From NCBI RefSeq assembly GCF_008831285.2, contig NC_045139.1, positions 11,320,704 through 11,380,703 of the forward strand: a stretch of 60,000 nucleotides of DNA, read 5' to 3'. The position numbers and the translations under genes were made by a program. The notes under the pieces were generated by a model, which saw only the letters and a program-made list of their open reading frames with translations, made no database searches and was not told the origin of the DNA. Positions 57,773-60,000 of the stretch are shown piece by piece; within the stretch, counting starts at the first letter, position 1, and each line of letters begins with the position of its first letter. This stretch comes from Nymphaea colorata (Eukaryota; Streptophyta; Magnoliopsida; Nymphaeales; Nymphaeaceae).

Positions 57773-58940
57773 AATAAAGGACCGACTGGACAACAGCCTC
57801 GTCCAAACATATAGGTACATATGGAGAGACCCTTATTTGTATTATCAAGGTAAGGTTTACACTCCTCTGGAGACCGAAATTCTGCAGTATTTACTGGCGC
57901 ATTACCATGATTCAAAGACAACAGGGCACCAGGGACAGAGAGCATATAGACGTACCAAGACCAAGAGGACGTTCTACTGGCCAGGGATGAAAAAGGCTAT
58001 CAGCAATTACATCAAAAACTGCCACGTCAGCCAACAAAATAAATATAAAGCTAGGAAGCCGGCCGGACTGTTACAACCCCTACCTATACCAGCGTTAATA
58101 TGGGAAGATATTTCCATTGATTTCATAGAAGGAAGGTCCTCCGGTATCAAAAGGAAAATCAATCGTTTTTGTGGTGGTGGATCGGCTGATAAAGTATGCG
58201 CACTTTATTGCATTAGACCACCCATTTTCTGCTAAATCAGTAGCTAAGGACTCTCAGGAGCAAGTAGGGAAACTCCATGGAATTCCCCATTCTATAGTAA
58301 GTTATTGAGATTCTCTCTTTTTAAGTAGTTTTTGGAGAGAATGTTTCCAACTCCAGGGCAGCAAACTGAAGATAGTTTTTGGAGAGAATGTTTCCAACTC
58401 CAGGGCAGCAAACTGAAGATGAGTACATACCACCCGCAATCTGATGGCCAAACAGAAATTATCAATAAAAGCCTATAAACTTACCTGCATTGCTTTGCAT
58501 GGCAGCGACCAAGATTACGGACGGACTACTTATCATTGGCAGAATATGTTTATAACACAGGGTAGCACTCTTCTACAAGGACCACCCCATTTGAAGTCGT
58601 TTATGGTCGAGCCCCTTCCGATTTGAAAAGATATCAGCCATGGGCAGCTAGAGAGGAGGTGGTTGACGCACAATTAAGGAGTAGGGCCGCTATTTTGAAG
58701 GACCTTAAGCAACATTTGGCGGCAGCCTGCAATCGTATGGTTCTGCAATATAACACGCACCACCAAGACCAGCAATTCCAGGTAGGACAATGGGTATACC
58801 TTAAAAGACCACCACATGGACTGGGAACCAAGACAACGCAAGGCAATGTTAAGTTGGCATCTCGTTTTGTAGGTCCCTACCTTATCACAAGGAAGGCGGG
58901 AGCTTTAGGTTATGAACTACAACTACCAGCAGACAATTAG
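57765..58940 (+). pseudogene. Gypsy integrase, broken
   Basis: The HHCC-type finger region (LLAHYHDSKTTGHQGQ, RTFYWPGMKKAISNYIKNC) has HVSQQ where CDVCQ is usual, so one Cys is lost. WEDISIDFIEG and a degraded core follow. 58623-58940 has VGQWVYLKR, SRFVGPYLI and YELQLPADN, the C-terminal GPF/Y-type module. Confidence 0.8.
58326..58419. repeat. 47-bp tandem duplication in integrase
   Basis: TAGTTTTTGGAGAGAATGTT through AACTGAAGA occurs at 58326-58372 and again at 58373-58419, identical by eye; it shifts the frame. Confidence 0.95.
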
Positions 58941-58990
58941 ATCCACCCTACCCTGTGTTTCATGCAATCCCTAGAACGAGCAATCCACAC

Positions 58991-59622
58991 CCTTCACCCT
59001 ACGTAAGTCCAGCAGCTTGGGACTGTGTCCTCGGCTAAACGAGCTTTAGAGGATTCCCAACAACTGCAAACCCTAAGGTTGGCAGGAAATAGAATGCACC
59101 CATCCACGCAACTATAGGGGGGGGGGGGGGGGTTGTTCAGATGTACCTTGCTGGAGCTAGTCCAGCACTCACCGAGGAATAAGGCCAATACAATCCTCAG
59201 TATTCAGCACTTCACCACAGGCTCAAATCTTGCGCACAGCAAGATGGTGATCTCCAGCTGAGTCCTCCTCTCCGAAGCTCCGAAGCTCCGAAGCTCGCAA
59301 GGGAATATAACATATCACAGTCGCATCAAATCAGAAGTACAGGAAACTAGTAAATTATGCACTTCACCATATTACAGTAGAATCCCCTGTTGTGAGTGAA
59401 CTAGGGGGTAGCAGACGCTGGATAGACGCCAGCGCTCATCCCTTCAATGATCAGCTCCACAGCAGCTCACGTCTTCCTGCTGATCAGGATCTCTTTGCTT
59501 AATCGGTTCTATGACAGCAGCTTACAGAAGCACAACAATCAGTGTAGGCAACGCTACAATGATAACGAGAGAACTCGGAAGGTTTAGGAGCGTCACCAAG
59601 GATCGATTGAACCCCTGTTAAG
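58991..59622. other. No gene recognised; poly-G and 8-bp repeat
   Basis: A poly-G run at about 59117-59132 and three copies of CCGAAGCT at 59272-59295. It could include the 3' end of the Gypsy element or part of another retroelement, but no LTR match was seen. Confidence 0.45.
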
Positions 59623-60000
59623 CTATGTCACACGGACACGGCAAAATAGCCCACGGCCCACGTATCCGTGTCGACACACGGACACGGGGATACGGGTGCG
59701 GACACGGCAAAAAATAAAAGTCATTAATTTAATGTTTTTTTTTCATTTTATCAATCTTTTATGATGCATCCAATTATTTCCATGAACAATCCTTTCAGAT
59801 ATTCAGTACGTTTGTGATAAAACACATTTTCTAACAAGATTGTAAGAGTGAACTATTAATTAAATGTTTTTTTTAATCTTATCATTTTTTATAATATTTA
59901 ATGTAGCCGTGTCCGCATATCCAAAAAAATGAAAATTGCTGTATCTGCACCCGTATCCCCGTATCTGCACCCGTATCGCATCCACACCCGTGTGACATAG
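59623..60000. mobile_element. hAT-like MITE with CTATGTCACACGG TIRs
   Basis: Starts CTATGTCACACGGACACGG and ends CCACACCCGTGTGACATAG at the last base of the window; the outer 13 bases are perfect inverted repeats. Subterminal CGGACACGG and ACCCGTATC repeats and an AT-rich core; non-coding, 378 bp. The right target-site copy lies outside the window. The terminus is close to that of the 5532-9651 hAT element. Confidence 0.85.

Larger units (their letters stand above)
55483..58990 (+). mobile_element. Ty3/Gypsy retrotransposon, degraded internal region
   Basis: Gag remnant and knuckle, protease, reverse transcriptase, RNase H and integrase follow in the Ty3/Gypsy order. The integrase end carries the GPYLI...YELQLPA motif typical of chromovirus-type elements. 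Every enzymatic core inspected is damaged, so the element is dead. No intact second LTR. Confidence 0.88.

Noticed and set aside
59117-59132. Poly-G run as a polypurine tract next to a 3' LTR
   Set aside because: The sequence after it does not match the putative 5' LTR at 55224-55468.
1-60000. CRISPR arrays, bacterial operons, tRNA or rRNA genes
   Set aside because: None seen; the repeats present are microsatellites, short tandem duplications and transposons in plant nuclear DNA.

Overview
This is nuclear DNA from a flowering plant. It is AT-rich and gene-poor, has long introns with GT-AG borders, and is packed with plant transposon families: hAT, CACTA, L1-type LINE, SINE, Ty3/Gypsy and many MITEs. 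The species cannot be named from the sequence. No rRNA, tRNA or CRISPR was seen.

Two genes look intact. Both encode short, PIN5-type PIN auxin carriers and lie head to tail on the + strand: copy A at 15206-19637 (363 aa) and copy B at 38772-51701 (362 aa). Each has five exons. Exons 2, 3 and 4 are exactly 86, 158 and 77 bp in both, with the same intron phases. The products are about three-quarters identical over their first 130 residues and keep only a short loop between the two membrane halves, as in the ER-type PINs. The duplication also carried the promoter (TATAAATA in both), intron edges and 3' flank. A relic of the same 3' flank lies upstream of copy A (14612-14820), so the array probably once had, or still has, another unit to the left.

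Layout: 1-5.5 kb holds a CACTA end, two MITEs and an orphan exon of a plasma-membrane H+-ATPase. 5.5-9.65 kb is a decayed hAT element with TIRs and a degenerate target-site duplication. 9.65-14.6 kb has no recognisable gene but contains a T-rich inverted repeat. 14.6-20.3 kb is PIN copy A with its flanks. 20.3-38.2 kb is intergenic: MITEs, a probable 6.2-kb RICESLEEPER-type hAT element at 25.4-31.6 kb, and several GGAGC-type MITEs. 38.2-52.3 kb is PIN copy B, whose 7.5-kb second intron holds a dead L1-type LINE that itself carries a SINE. 52.3-60 kb holds a LINE scrap, a dead Ty3/Gypsy element and a 378-bp hAT MITE that ends on the last base.

The two PIN genes would act in one process, movement of auxin across an internal (ER) membrane. 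Almost everything else is transposon sequence. Comparing copies A and B gives filled and empty insertion sites, which order several insertions after the PIN duplication.
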